Part shown: piece by piece, positions 12,248 to 23,335 of the stretch
How the letters are laid out: each line of letters starts with the position of its first letter
Numbering within the stretch: the stretch's first letter is position 1
Source: Rosenbergiella nectarea
GTDB lineage: Bacteria; Pseudomonadota; Gammaproteobacteria; Enterobacterales; Enterobacteriaceae
Length of the DNA: 64,000 bases
Assembly (NCBI RefSeq): GCF_900111105.1
Contig: NZ_FOGC01000001.1
Location: 235,947 to 299,946 of the forward strand
Direction of reading: 5' to 3'
The notes under the pieces: model-generated
Told to the model about the DNA's origin: nothing
The model's input: the letters and a program-made list of their open reading frames with translations, nothing else
The model's database searches: none
Position numbers and translations under genes: made by a program

Positions 12248-13327
12248 CTAATGTGTTGTGGTTGGTAGTCTCGCCACAATCTGCTCAGCAGCCTGCACAA
12301 ATTGCTGATGGCTAAATTTAGTGGCTACATAGCGACGAGCTTGCCTACCATACTCTTGTAATACGCTAGGCGTAGCAAATATTTGTTGCAGTGCTGAGGC
12401 CAAGGCCACGTCCAGTTCGCCCGCAAGGACAAAACCGGTTTTACCTGCTTGTACCGCATCACGCATCTCACCAACGGGTGTCGCCATGACCGGAAGACCG
12501 ACATTCATCGCTTCATGTAATGCTAAACACATCCCTTCATAGCGTGAAGGTTGGACGTAAAGATGCAGCCCAGCCATAAAGGAGTGAACCTGATCAGAAA
12601 AGCCGGGCAGTAAGACAATATCCTGTAGATTCCATTGAATGACTTTATCTTCTAACCGCTCCCGTTCGGGACCATCGCCCAAAATCGTTAGCTGTAAGCG
12701 ATTACGTAAAGTGGGATAGCGCGCCAAAAACGTACCTAATGCATCGATCAACGCCGCATATTGTTTGACTTCATGTAGGCGCCCAACACTGCCAATCTGT
12801 AATCGAGATTCGCCATCCCAATAGCGAGCTTGAGGGGCGTGTTGGTCGTATTGAAATAAAGGCCATGCCATTACTTTATCGGCTGGAATTCCCATCTGTT
12901 GCTGAAGATAATCCACAACAGTCTGTGAGTCGCCAATCCACAAGGCGGAGCTATTGCGTAAACGGTAGGTATAACGACGCACGCTAGCACTGTGTTTAAA
13001 ACTCACAACGGGAATATTTAAGAGTTTGCCTGCACACTGACCGACTAAATTACCAAAACTTAATGAGGTCCAGATAATATCTGGCCGATCCTGACGGATT
13101 ATCGATAGATAACTGGCTAAGATAATCGGGAGGAAGCGACGGCGTGATGCCAGTAAACGATAGCTTAATCCTGCCGCAACAAGACGAGGGACAGCACCCC
13201 TATCGCGGGGTTCGCAGGCAATAATCGAGACATCGTGTCCCAGATTTTTTAAGGTCGTCACAATATCGGGGATAGCGAACTCAGCGCCGCCCGTCTCTAA
13301 ACTTGTCACGAGATAATGAATTTTCAT
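12248..13327 (-). CDS. Glycosyltransferase, family 4-like (GT-B fold)
   Basis: 359 residues from the start chosen at MKIHYLVTS; a further ATG lies 45 nt upstream but adds residues before the usual beta-strand start of GT-B enzymes. The N-terminal half has TGGAE near the start (donor/acceptor loop). The C-terminal half has SVGRLHEVKQ and YVQPSRYEGMCLALHEAM, the E(x7)E nucleotide-sugar motif. It transfers a sugar from an activated donor, probably to a surface glycan; donor and acceptor cannot be told. Partner gene 12 bp downstream. Confidence 0.85.
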   Translation of the reverse strand: MKIHYLVTSLETGGAEFAIPDIVTTLKNLGHDVSIIACEPRDRGAVPRLVAAGLSYRLLASRRRFLPIILASYLSIIRQDRPDIIWTSLSFGNLVGQCAGKLLNIPVVSFKHSASVRRYTYRLRNSSALWIGDSQTVVDYLQQQMGIPADKVMAWPLFQYDQHAPQARYWDGESRLQIGSVGRLHEVKQYAALIDALGTFLARYPTLRNRLQLTILGDGPERERLEDKVIQWNLQDIVLLPGFSDQVHSFMAGLHLYVQPSRYEGMCLALHEAMNVGLPVMATPVGEMRDAVQAGKTGFVLAGELDVALASALQQIFATPSVLQEYGRQARRYVATKFSHQQFVQAAEQIVARLPTTTH

Positions 13328-13372
13328 CAGTAACACCCATTCAAGGATTTTATACAATGGACCAAGGCGCAT

Positions 13373-13847
13373 GATTACGATGACAATCAGCTTTTTACTG
13401 ATAATCTGAAATTTTCTCTATTTTGCTGGGGTAAAGTTCAACCGTATGTATACATAGCCTAATTACCGGCTGAGGGACCGACAGTGAATTAACCAATTAA
13501 AATTTAATAGTAATCTTATAAAGGGAGGGTTTTTTATCTTTTTTTGTATAACGGTTCTCATTTTTAAAAAATCAATTGAACAATAAGCAGGTATTTTTAA
13601 AATTTTAATGTTATTAATCAAAAAATACTTCATCACTATCACTCAAAATAGTCGCTTCTCATATTGTGAGTACCGGCTAAATTTTCCCAAAATAGATGAC
13701 GTTATCTAAGTCAATGGCCTTTCTTAGCGATCAATTCATAACTTTATGATCGCTAATAAATGTGGCGCTAAGAATTCATAAGTCTAAGAGGTAAACGCAG
13801 GGTACTGACGTGAATAATACTTATATTTACCACTGGGATTTATACTC
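13373..13847. promoter_or_regulatory. AT-rich divergent upstream region with an inverted repeat before the autotransporter
   Basis: 475 bp without a gene. It contains a perfect 10-bp inverted repeat, TTAGCGATCA (13724-13733) and TGATCGCTAA (13747-13756), separated by 13 nt, about 90 bp upstream of the autotransporter start. That size and spacing fit an operator for a dimeric regulator. A second partial copy of the flank (GCGCTAAGAATTCATAAG) follows at about 13765. No promoter can be assigned with confidence. Confidence 0.4.
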
Positions 13848-16800
13848 TTGATAAGAAAAAAACAATTAGCTGCTCTTATTTGTTCAGCACTCTATACCGC
13901 TTATTCTTCCGCATCCGTTATGCGTCATGATATTGCTGTACAAGACTACCGAGACTTTGGTGAAAACCTCGGTAAATATAAAGTGGGCGCCACCCACGTC
14001 CCAGTTTATCGAAAAGATGGGCAATTAGACGACTACTTAGCATTTCCTATTCCTGACTTTGGTATGGTGGCAGATAAAGGCAATATCACTTTAGTAGGAT
14101 CTTCCTACATGGCCAGTGTCCGCCACAACAGTTACTCTATTGATGGCGCGATAAAGTTCGGGAATAAAGCGAAGTTTGCCCCCTCTTATTATCTGATCAA
14201 CCGTAATGCCAGCACCGTTTCAAGCGTTGATTTTAATTTACCTCGTTTAAATAAAGTCGTGACCGATGCCGCGCCTGTCGCCACGGTCGATAAAAGCACA
14301 ATACGCCAAGGAGATCGCAACCGGTACACTTGGTATACACGGGTGGGGGCAGGTTACCAACTTCAAGTTAGTGACGATCAAAAATCAGAAACGTCGATCA
14401 CCGATGCGTATCGTTGGAAAACGGGGGGAACTATGGCTAATGCAACGGTTTCGTTTCCGAACGGCACCCTGCGTTGGAAAAATGTCGGCCCGGATGATCC
14501 CAACTCTTCACCTTTTAGTAACGCGACCCGTCCGGGAGACAGTGGCAGTCCTGTTTTTGTCTACGATACGGTAGATAAAATATGGCGGTTAGCAGGGGTT
14601 CACCATGCTGCGATTAGCAACGGTGGTATCTATAATCGGGTCAGTGGTGAAGAGTATATCCCGGATGGTTATCTGGATAGAGTGTTAGCTATGAATAGCT
14701 CTGTGCCAGTAACCGATAATGCCAGTGACGGGGTGCTCTATTGGCGACCGGAAGCGATAACCCAAACTGATCACAGTTGGAGCTGGCAGGGCCTTAACCA
14801 AAAATACCGTGACTTGGCCCCTTCGTTGGCCTCTCAGTCGGAGTTGGATGCAACTAAAGATCTTACTTTTAGTGGCGAGGGAAATACCCTGTTGCTGACT
14901 GATTCTGTGAATATGGGGGCGGGGAAACTTCAGTTTTCCGGTAACTATACCGTCGAATCAGAGCAGGGAAAGCAAGCGACGTGGGTTGGCGGAGGGATCG
15001 AGGTTGATGAAGGGAAAAGTGTATTATGGAAAGTGAACGGACTGCAAAATGATGCTTTACATAAAATTGGCGCCGGGACACTCGAGATACAAGGGGTAGG
15101 TGTCAATCAGGGGGCATTAAATGTAGGTGATGGGCTGGTTATACTCGACCAACAGCCTGATAGCAGTGGAGCGTCACAAGCCTTTTCCACAGTGACCATA
15201 ATGAGTGGTAGACCAACGGTTCAACTTAATAATGCGAATCAGGTTACTCCTGACAATATTCGCTTCGGTTATCGGGGCGGCACCCTAGATGTTCAGGGTA
15301 ATGATCTCTCTTTTACCAATATTAACCACAACGATAGTGGTGCCCATATCGTTAACCGCGATATGTCTCGTGCAGCGGTTGTGACGGTAACCGGGAATAA
15401 CACCCAATTCGTTGGCTCTTTTGGTGAACAAGCCTCTCAATCACAACTGTCATTAGCTTATACGCCAGATAATCAGCAAGGGGAGTGGACTTTGCGAGGT
15501 GGGGCGATTGCCCACCAACTCGATATTGATAAAGGCCGAGTCACTTTAGGCGGTGAGCAGGTTTTACATGCTGGTGGCGTCTATTTTTCGAATGATTGGG
15601 ATGAGAAGGATTACGACTTTACGCAGATTAATGTTGCGCCTCAGTCGCAGCTGAGGATTAGCTAACACGCTAATGTCAATGCCTCGACTCAGGTTGCAGG
15701 CGATGCAACGTTGTCTCTGTGGGACCGCGCCTCATTGGCGGGCCATATCACGCTTGCTGAATCGAGCAGTCAATTAATAGCTGATATTTCACCTCATAAT
15801 AGTCAATTGGGAGCGCTTGAATCCTCGATCTCAGCAGATATTTCAGGGGAGGGACTCGTTGAAAAAAGGGGTGAGGGTAAATTAACGCTATCTGGAAACC
15901 TTACTAATACTCAAGGCGTTATAGTTAAAGAGGGGGCAATAAAACTGGATGGCCACCTCTCGACAGATATGGTGATGGAGAGCGGCACGGTATTATCGGG
16001 AAGTGGTACAGTTAATTCACTGACGATGTACGATGTGGCAACATTATCTCCCTCTGAACAAGGTCAGCAAGCCTCTCAACTACGAATTGGACAGCTCCAG
16101 TTAATAAAAGGTGGTAACGCTATTCTGCACTCGGGCTTCACTCAAGCAACGACCGATCGAATATTGATTGATGGGGACCTCGTTACAGCCGCGGATAAGC
16201 CGCTCAACGTCACGGTCAATCCATTGGGAACCTGGCAAGATAGCGATACTAATCAGAACGGCGCTGCGGATAATCAAGAGGGGCTGTCACTCGTCCAAGT
16301 GGGCGGGCAGAGTACCGCCGACAGCGTCAAACTAGCGGGTTCTTATATAGCTCGTGGGGCATTTGCCTATGGACTCTACGCTTTTGCCCCAGGGCACTCC
16401 TCGAGCGATGAACGAAAGGTCACGGGGAATGGTAATCAGTATTGGGATTATCGATTACAAAACATCATGCTAGATGCTAATGGGATTAGTACTCCGGTTG
16501 AGCCAACCCCGGAGCCGACACCGGAACCAACCCCGGAGCCGACACCGCAGCCAACCCCGGAGCCGACACCGCAGCCAACTCCAGAGCCGACACCGGAGCC
16601 AGCTCCAGAGCCGACACCGGAGCCAGCCCCTAGCCCCGATCCCGTTCCGGCCCCCGTTCCTGAACCCACACCGGCGCCCCAACCTGAACCTGTACGTCGC
16701 GCGGTAACGCCGCAGGTACCTGCTTACCTCTCTCTACCCGCGATGATGCTCAATTTTAATCGCACGTTAACGGGGCTCATTGCAGATACCGTGAACGATA

Positions 16801-17633
16801 ATCATAGTCATTTTTTTATTAGCGGTTATGACGGTGGGGATCATTTTCATGCCAAGGGGGGATTTAGTGATTATGGCTATAACTTTACGTCGAAATATCA
16901 AGGTTGGTTAATGGGGGGGCGTTGGCTCTCCGACCCTGACAGTCCTCAGCGTATTTCCGCTAGTATCGTTGCGCACCGGGGAAATTTATCGATGAAACCT
17001 CAAGCCGTCGATGGCTTAAGCCGAAGCTATTTCTCTACCCAAGGGATTACAGGCCTTACCCGCTGGCAGAATGAGCAAGGCTGGCAGTTAACGACCCAAC
17101 TTGGTTATACCCGCATTAAAGGGGCTGTGACTACCGATTTACGGGGTAATGTCGCTTCGCCACACGCCACGCTGCTTCACGCAGGTGTAGAATTAGGAAA
17201 GGCTTGGCAATGGGAAAATCAGCGTTTAATGCCGTTACTTGCCGTGGAGTATCAGCACTTGTCGATTAAGAAATTTACGGATAGTGATGGGGCAAAAGTC
17301 TGCTATGCGCCGCACAATGCCCCCGATATTCAACCGACTCTGCGTTATCAATGGAAAGTGAATACCGATTCCGTCCCAAAATTAGCGTTCACCCATGAAT
17401 TAGGCTGGCGGATCACGACGCGTAAAAATGCCCAAACGACCATAAGGGGGGGAGGGGATAAAACGACCTTCAATAGTGGAAGAGGTGGGGATCATCTTTT
17501 AGTGAAGAGTGGTGCCGACTTGAAACTTACTCAGCATGTCACCTTGACGACACAAGCCCAATATCAACAACGTTTACAACGTGAAGGTACCAATGATTGG
17601 GCGGTAACTGGGGGGGTAAAAATTACCTTCTAA
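13848..17633 (+). pseudogene. S6-type serine protease autotransporter interrupted by one in-frame stop
   Basis: One frame of 1261 codons runs through, broken only by TAA at 15663-15665. Before the stop: a signal peptide (KKQLAALICSALYTAYSSA) and an S6 protease domain with the expected triad (His in ASVRHN, Asp in VDFNLPRL, Ser in GDSGSPVF). After it: passenger beta-helix, a PTPEPTPE linker and a C-terminal autotransporter barrel ending in Phe. If read through, it would be exported and release or display a protease; the 605-residue truncated product lacks the barrel. The best start is TTG at 13848; there is no upstream ATG in frame after the stop at 13815, and no clear ribosome site, so the start may also be damaged. 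Confidence 0.85.
16500..16630 (+). repeat. 24-bp tandem repeat encoding a PTPEPTPE linker
   Basis: Five consecutive 24-bp units (16500-16619) plus a partial sixth, differing at a few third positions and at GAG/CAG/GAA. They encode an acidic, proline-rich spacer between the passenger and the barrel of the autotransporter. Copy number is prone to slippage in multiples of 24 bp, which keeps the frame. Confidence 0.9.
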
Positions 17634-17637
17634 TAGA

Positions 17638-17687
17638 TTATAACTCGCCCCCGCGAGCGGTTATGCTCGTGGGGGGAAGTGTTATAA
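17638..17687. terminator. Convergent hairpin between autotransporter and MFS gene
   Basis: Outer arms TTATAAC / GTTATAA enclose an inner stem CCCCCGCGAG / CTCGTGGGGG with one G-T pair. It sits between two converging genes and overlaps the 3' end of the minus-strand one. Confidence 0.6.
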
Positions 17688-18976
17688 GGCTTTACGGATA
17701 AAAATCTTGGTTGAAACCGAAGACGTACTAGTCGTTGTTTTTACTTTATAAATACAGATTACCGAGGTGAGCAGTGCTATCGCCATAAAGCAGTAAGAGG
17801 CATTGGGACTACCGGTCAAGCCATTTAAGAAACCGACGAGATAAGCCCCCAAGAATGCCCCTAACGCTCCAAAGCTATTAATCAAGCCAATTGCTACGCC
17901 TGAAACATTCTTCGGCATCAATTCTGGGATCAACGCAAAAAACGGTCCATACGGCGCATACGTGCAGGCCGCTGCCACGGTGAGCAAACTATAGGATAAC
18001 CAGAAATGACTAATACCGACAAAAAACGAGTCAGTGAAGGCCAGGCCAGCGATCGCTAACAGTGGCCAGATAAATAACTTACGGTTCTGTACTTTATCGG
18101 ATAGCCAGAAGACCCCCAACATCGAACAAATAGCGGCTAAATAAGGCGGTGCCGATAGCCAGCCTACCGAAACAATATCCATTGATGAGGCGGGCTTAAT
18201 GATTGAAGGTAGCCATATCATAAAACCATACACGCCGATACTCCATAATGCATGGGCCGACGAAAGCAGCACGAAAGTAGAGGAGCGCAGGGCTTCGCCA
18301 TAATTCCGCACGGGTGCGATCGCCTGTTGTTCTTTCTCCATGGCCAGTTGCAGATCATGTTTCTCTTTTTGCGATAACCAGTCCACTTCAGAAGGTTTAT
18401 CCCGCACTACAAGCCACCATATGCCAGCCCACAATACTGCAGGGATCCCCTCAATAATAAACATTTCACGCCATCCAAAGGCATGGATCAAATAGCCGGA
18501 TAACACCGACATCCACAGTACGGTAACTGAGTTACCGAGTACCAAGAAGGTATTGGCCCGCGAGCGCTCCTCTTTAGTAAACCAGGTGCTGATGTAAATT
18601 AGCATCGAAGGCATGACCGCGGCCTCAACAATGCCCAAGGTAAAACGAATAACCATTAACGCAGGAATATTGCTGACTAGGCCAGTAGCCATGGCGCAGA
18701 GTCCCCAGAGCAATAAGCAAATGAAAATTAACTTCCTTACACTGCGTTTTACCGCATAAATTGACCCCGGAACCTAAAAGAAAAGTAGGCCAAGAAAAAT
18801 AGGGCACCAATCAGCGAAGAAGTGCTTTTAGAAATATTGAGGTCTTGCTCAATACCGGAGGCTGCCGCAAAACCATAATTGGCTCGATCTAAGTAGGCGA
18901 GGCTATAAGTGATAAAAATGATCGGCATTAAATACCACCACCGGCGTTGACTAAGTTTCTGTAGAGTGTTGGACAT
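17682..18976 (-). pseudogene. MFS transporter of the anion:cation symporter family, one frameshift
   Basis: The N-terminal piece (18749-18976: LDRANYGFAAASG, ALFFLAYF) and the C-terminal piece (from LLLWGLCAMATG on) belong to one roughly 430-residue transporter of the ACS family (relatives of GudP/DgoT sugar-acid permeases). Near 18770-18785 the strand reads TACTTTTCTTTTAGGTTCC, where TAC TTT TTC TTT CAG GTT CC would keep the frame, so about one base is missing in a T-rich run. The rest of the frame (VPGSIYAVKRSVRK) continues cleanly. A recent mutation or a sequencing error is equally possible. Substrate unknown. Confidence 0.82.
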
Positions 18977-19047
18977 GGTGACCCCGGAACGCGTAATAGC
19001 AAAAGGATGAGTGATAACCTAGCAGTCGCGGGGACGCTAAAACCTCG

Positions 19048-19059
19048 CAGTGATCACTG
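19048..19059. promoter_or_regulatory. 12-bp palindrome upstream of pxpA
   Basis: CAGTGATCACTG is a perfect palindrome in the 251-bp gap between the divergent MFS gene and pxpA. A small operator is possible; the length is also compatible with chance. Confidence 0.25.
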
Positions 19060-19227
19060 TTTTCGCTGTTAACAAATTGTGTTACCAGATATGTGAGAGC
19101 CTTTGAATATTAGCAGAGTCTACCTCGTTACAGGGAGCACCGTCTTACAACATACGTCGAAATTCTTTAAGGCGTGGGACGACTCTTTATGGTAAATCAT
19201 TAAGAATAGAAAAACCGAGGAAGCAAA

Positions 19228-19965
19228 ATGCGACACATTGATTTGAATGCAGATTTAGGAGAAGGAAGCCCTCACGACGCTGAATTATTAACGTTAGTAT
19301 CCTCCGCGAATATTGCGTGTGGATACCATGCCGGGGACGCAGACACCATGCTGGCCAGTGTACGTGAGGCAATACGTAACAAGGTTGCCGTCGGTGCCCA
19401 TCCTAGTTTTCCAGACCGTGAAAATTTTGGTCGCACTGCCATGACGCTGCCCCCTGAAACTCTTTACGCCCAAACGCTCTATCAGGTGGGGGCCTTAAGG
19501 GCGATGACTCAGGCACATGGGGTGCTGCTGCATCATGTAAAACCGCACGGCATGCTCTATAACCAAGCCGCCCGCGATCCCCTAATGGCCGATGCTATTG
19601 CTAAAGCGGTTTTTGCGTTGGACCCGGCGCTAATTCTCGTGGGATTGGCAGGGAGCGAACTGATCCGTGCAGCAGAATATCATGGCTTATCAACGCGTCA
19701 AGAAGTCTTCGCTGATCGCGGCTACCAAGCGGATGGAACGCTGGTTCCCCGCGCGCAAATAGGGGCGATGATCGACGATGAAGAGCAGGCTTTGGCACAG
19801 AGTTTGCTAATGATTGAGTCGGGTGAGGTGCAAGCCATCACGGGGGAGCGGGTTAACGTCACCGCACAAACCTTGTGTCTGCATGGTGATGGGAAGCACG
19901 CCCTGGCTTTTGCCCGCCGATTACGGCAGGAATTTGCAGCGCGCAACATTCAGGTTGTCGCTTAA
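19228..19965 (+). CDS. pxpA: 5-oxoprolinase subunit A (LamB/YcsF family)
   Basis: 245 residues with the family start [31 protein letters not shown] and VKPHGMLYN. PxpA works with PxpB and PxpC to open 5-oxoproline to glutamate at the cost of ATP. No pxpB or pxpC lies in the window; instead two DUF969/DUF979 permease genes and pcp follow. The stop codon is part of a triple TAACGA repeat (19963-19980), and the next gene starts 39 bp on. Confidence 0.93.
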   Translation: MRHIDLNADLGEGSPHDAELLTLVSSANIACGYHAGDADTMLASVREAIRNKVAVGAHPSFPDRENFGRTAMTLPPETLYAQTLYQVGALRAMTQAHGVLLHHVKPHGMLYNQAARDPLMADAIAKAVFALDPALILVGLAGSELIRAAEYHGLSTRQEVFADRGYQADGTLVPRAQIGAMIDDEEQALAQSLLMIESGEVQAITGERVNVTAQTLCLHGDGKHALAFARRLRQEFAARNIQVVA

Positions 19966-20004
19966 CGATAACGATAACGATATTAACAGTGAGGGCCGTT
20001 CGGT

Positions 20005-20727
20005 ATGACAGAGAGTATCAGCTTGTGGCCATTAATAGGGATAGCCGTGATCGTGCTAGGTTTTATCCTACGCTTTAATCCTGTACTGGTAGTTATCTGT
20101 GCCGGTATTGTTACGGGCTTAGCCGCGCAAATGCCGTTACTGACTATTCTTGAGAAAATGGGCGCCGGATTTCTCAGTACACGAAACTTACCCTTTATTT
20201 TATTGTTACCCTTGGCGGTCATTGGACTGCTCGAACGCAATGGTTTGAAAGAAGCCGCACAAAAGTGGATTACCAAAATAGAGCGTTCCACTACCGGCCG
20301 TTTGCTGATGGTATACTTGCTTATTCGCGAATTAACTGCCGCACTAGGACTAACTAGCTTAGGGGGCCATCCACAAATGGTGCGTCCATTACTAGCGCCT
20401 ATGGCTGAAGGCAGCGCTGAAAAGAATTACGGACCTTTACCTCCAGCCGTACGTTACCGAATCCAAGCGATGGCCGCTGCAACAGATAATGTCGGACTCT
20501 TCTTTGGCGAAGATATCTTTGTCGCATTCGGAGCCGTACTTTTCATGCATAACTTTATGGTTGAGTCTGCTGGACTACAAACTGAACCCTTGCATATTGC
20601 GTTATGGGGAATACCGACTGCCTGTTTTGCCTTTATCGTTCACAGCGTTCGCCTTGCACGACTTGATCACCACTTGCGCCGTGAGTTGGCGAATACCGCG
20701 AGGGATCACCAAGGAGGTGTGCAATGA
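20005..20727 (+). CDS. DUF969 family membrane protein
   Basis: 240 residues with six or so hydrophobic segments and the conserved block LTAALGLTSLGGHPQMVRPLLAPM. The function of DUF969 is not established. Its fixed partnership with DUF979 and with pxpA/pcp points to a two-subunit carrier for pyroglutamate or pyroglutamyl peptides; this is inference. The stop overlaps the next start as ATGA. Confidence 0.85.
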   Translation: MTESISLWPLIGIAVIVLGFILRFNPVLVVICAGIVTGLAAQMPLLTILEKMGAGFLSTRNLPFILLLPLAVIGLLERNGLKEAAQKWITKIERSTTGRLLMVYLLIRELTAALGLTSLGGHPQMVRPLLAPMAEGSAEKNYGPLPPAVRYRIQAMAAATDNVGLFFGEDIFVAFGAVLFMHNFMVESAGLQTEPLHIALWGIPTACFAFIVHSVRLARLDHHLRRELANTARDHQGGVQ

Positions 20728-21719
20728 TAGTTAAGCAAGAGATGCTCTATTGGCTGGCGGGGGCAACATTATTAATCATCGCGGTGATGTCGTGGCGAGA
20801 TAAGTATAACCCGCGACGAGTGACCACCGGCTTGTTCTGGGGTATTTACGGGCTACTCTTTTTTATTGGTGATTGGAGTTATCAACTCGTTGGTGACCAC
20901 CGTCTAGTAAATATCTGCGTAGGTATTGCGGTGGTCGGCATGGCCTTATTAGCCGGATTTGGCGGGGTAAGGTTAGGTCACTACTCACAACGTACTCCGC
21001 AACAACGAGAAGCTAGCGCAAAACGTCTGGCAAGCCGCCTTTTTATTCCGGCGTTGGCTATACCACTAGTCACCGTCATCGGCGTCGCCTTTTTCACTTT
21101 CAATCCACCGATCCAGCAGCAGTTGTTTGGGGCGGGTAATCATGCAACCTTAGTGACGCTCTTTTCCATGACCTTTGGGATGCTCTTCGCCTTAATTTTG
21201 GCATTGACACTTACGGGGGAGAGGATTTCCCAGCCACTTCAAGAAGCCCGGCGTTTGCTCGATTCGGTAGGCTGCGCTTTTTTATTACCGCAAATATTGG
21301 CCATGCTCGGCTTACTCTTTACAGCTGCTGGCGTGGGCAATAGCCTTTCTTGGCTAACCGAGCAGTATTTAGCTGTCGATAACAGACTGGTAGCCGTAAT
21401 AGTTTATGTAATGGGCATGGCATTATTAACGATGATTATGGGTAATGCTTTTGCTGCATTCCCAATCGTGACTGCGGGTGTCGGGATCCCTATTCTAGTG
21501 TTACAACAGGGGGGAAATCCGGCCGTGATGGCGGCAATTGGGATGTTTTCCGGTTACTGCGGTACCTTAATGACACCGATGGCTGCCAATTTTAATATTG
21601 TCCCTGCCGCCTTATTGGGCTTGCCTGATAAAAATGCTGTGATTAAAGCGCAGATCCCAACGGGGGTCATATTGTTGGGGATTAATATCATTCTGCTCTA
21701 TTACCTGATGTTTTTATAA
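20724..21719 (+). CDS. DUF979 family membrane protein
   Basis: 331 residues with about nine hydrophobic segments; [18 protein letters not shown] and [13 protein letters not shown] are conserved-looking loops. It is translationally coupled to the DUF969 gene through ATGA and ends 10 bp before pcp. It is likely the second half of the same permease; no biochemical role is known to me. Confidence 0.85.
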   Translation: MIVKQEMLYWLAGATLLIIAVMSWRDKYNPRRVTTGLFWGIYGLLFFIGDWSYQLVGDHRLVNICVGIAVVGMALLAGFGGVRLGHYSQRTPQQREASAKRLASRLFIPALAIPLVTVIGVAFFTFNPPIQQQLFGAGNHATLVTLFSMTFGMLFALILALTLTGERISQPLQEARRLLDSVGCAFLLPQILAMLGLLFTAAGVGNSLSWLTEQYLAVDNRLVAVIVYVMGMALLTMIMGNAFAAFPIVTAGVGIPILVLQQGGNPAVMAAIGMFSGYCGTLMTPMAANFNIVPAALLGLPDKNAVIKAQIPTGVILLGINIILLYYLMFL

Positions 21720-21729
21720 AGGAGTCTTG

Positions 21730-22374
21730 ATGAAAACCGTCCTATTAACCGGATTTGAACCCTTTGGTGATGAGTCGATTAATCCTTCGTGGGAAGTCGT
21801 ATCCCGTCTTGAGGGCGTGACTGATGCAGAGGAGTGTATTGTTTGTGTTCAGCTCCCGTGCGTGTTTGGCGAATCGCTACAGGTATTATTGGCGGCGATC
21901 GCTCGCTATTCCCCTACTTTGGTTATCGCCGTAGGGCAAGCAGGAGGACGAACGGATATCTCACTCGAGCGTATCGCAATCAATATCGACGATGCGCGGA
22001 TCCCCGACAATCAGGGCTATCAACCTATTGATAAACCAGTGGTCGAGAATGGCCCTGCAGCATGGTTTAGCACGCTCCCTATTAAAGCGATAGTTAACGC
22101 ACTGCAACAAGAGGGAATACCCGCCTCGGTCTCCCAGACTGCCGGAACCTATGTATGTAATCATGTTATGTATGGCTTACTGCATGCTTTAGGCGACAAA
22201 CCTGAGGTTAAAGCGGGTTTTATGCATATTCCTTACCTACCTCAGCAAGCCGCGAAGCATCCAGGTAGCGCCAGTATGGCGGCGGAAACCGTTAAGCAAG
22301 GACTGGAAATTGCTATTCGTACTGCCTTAAGAGTCGAATTTGATGAGCAAATTACTGGTGGTACGATGCATTAA
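21730..22374 (+). CDS. pcp: Pyrrolidone-carboxylate peptidase (pyroglutamyl peptidase I)
   Basis: 214 residues, family C15. The triad is visible: Glu in [11 protein letters not shown], Cys in [15 protein letters not shown], His in GFMHIPYLP. It removes N-terminal pyroglutamate from peptides in the cytoplasm, giving the 5-oxoproline that PxpA's complex would open. ATG 21730 is chosen over TTG 21727 because AGGAG (21720-21724) is 5 nt before it. Confidence 0.95.
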   Translation: MKTVLLTGFEPFGDESINPSWEVVSRLEGVTDAEECIVCVQLPCVFGESLQVLLAAIARYSPTLVIAVGQAGGRTDISLERIAINIDDARIPDNQGYQPIDKPVVENGPAAWFSTLPIKAIVNALQQEGIPASVSQTAGTYVCNHVMYGLLHALGDKPEVKAGFMHIPYLPQQAAKHPGSASMAAETVKQGLEIAIRTALRVEFDEQITGGTMH

Positions 22375-22888
22375 ATCCCTCTACTACTCTCCTCGATAAA
22401 TAAAAGACGATACAACGTTTCTCTTCAAGCACGTAGTAGTGTTTGGTGAGAAATAAAAAATTAAAAAAACTTAACTATTTTAATAGAACCCTAATGAACG
22501 ATTTATTTAATCGATTGAGGTGATATTTTTTAATAATAGCTGTAATTTTTTCAGTAATAGAGGGGAGAGGGCGGCCTGTAATATTTATATCTTACAACCC
22601 ACGTCACAAAATCTGCTTATGCATTAATATCCAATAATGACCCTAAAGTTAGCATAATAACCCACTAATTTACAAAATAGTGGTATTAATTATGGATTTG
22701 TAATGTTTGGATGATATTAAATTTCATGTAATATTATCCTTAATACACTTGATAGGTCAATGAGAGACTATTTTATCAGTGCTCGATTATTTTGATTTGG
22801 GTTGATCTAATATAATGTATTGAAATGTTATTGTTGATTCTATTCAGCTATTGCAAATAATCAAATACCTTAAAACGAGGCTACAATT
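22375..22888 (+). promoter_or_regulatory. Upstream region of the chb operon
   Basis: 514 bp, strongly AT-rich, no gene. TATAAT at 22811-22816 could be a -10 box; no good -35 stands 16-18 bp before it, as expected for a promoter that needs an activator (ChbR and CRP in E. coli). I could not identify a NagC or CRP site with confidence. Confidence 0.4.
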
Positions 22889-23215
22889 ATGGAAAATAAA
22901 TTTATCTTTCTTTTTTGCTCTGCTGGTATGTCTACCTCACTGCTTGTCACCAAAATGCGTGAGCAAGCCAACAAATATAATGTTCCCGTTATTATTGAGG
23001 CCTTCCCAGAAACCCTCTTGGCAGAAAAAGGTGAACAAGCTGATATCATTTTGTTAGGACCTCAAATCGCCTACATGTTACCTGAATTTAAAACGACATT
23101 TCCCGAAAAGCCTATTGAAGTTATCGATTCAATTCTCTATGGAAAAGTCGATGGGTTGGGTGTATTAAAAGTGGCTGTAGGATTGATAAAGAAATCGTTG
23201 CAGCAAATTGCATAA
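22889..23215 (+). CDS. chbB: PTS N,N'-diacetylchitobiose EIIB
   Basis: A 108-residue lactose/cellobiose-type EIIB. The phosphocysteine is in [13 protein letters not shown] at residue 10. It passes phosphate from EIIA to the incoming sugar at EIIC. First gene of a six-gene block in the same order as E. coli chbBCARFG. A 120-bp AT-rich gap with an inverted repeat (TTATAGTTA / TAACTATAA) follows. Confidence 0.95.
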   Translation: MENKFIFLFCSAGMSTSLLVTKMREQANKYNVPVIIEAFPETLLAEKGEQADIILLGPQIAYMLPEFKTTFPEKPIEVIDSILYGKVDGLGVLKVAVGLIKKSLQQIA

Positions 23216-23335
23216 AAAACCTCATAAAATATTAAAAATAATAATATGGTTAATTATAGTTATCTATTTAAATTAATTTCCCCTAGTCGACCATTAACTA
23301 TAAAACGATAAAAGTATTTTTTAAGGGTGTGAGTT

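Noticed and set aside
16500..16619. Possible CRISPR-like array.
   Set aside because: Units are directly adjacent without unique spacers and encode PTPEPTPE in frame with the autotransporter.
16448..16707. Long open frames in other frames and on the opposite strand over the repeat region of the autotransporter (Gly/Ser-, Arg- and Trp-rich products).
   Set aside because: They are by-products of the 24-bp repeat, have no ribosome site and overlap a well-supported frame.
19963..19980. Triple TAACGA repeat as a phase-variation tract.
   Set aside because: It begins at the pxpA stop codon and lies between genes; six-base units would not change any frame and no promoter is seen there.
23246..23303. 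Inverted repeat between chbB and chbC as a ChiX-trap site.
   Set aside because: The region lacks the TTTCATTTT-like stretch expected to pair with ChiX; the repeat is AT-only and could be chance.
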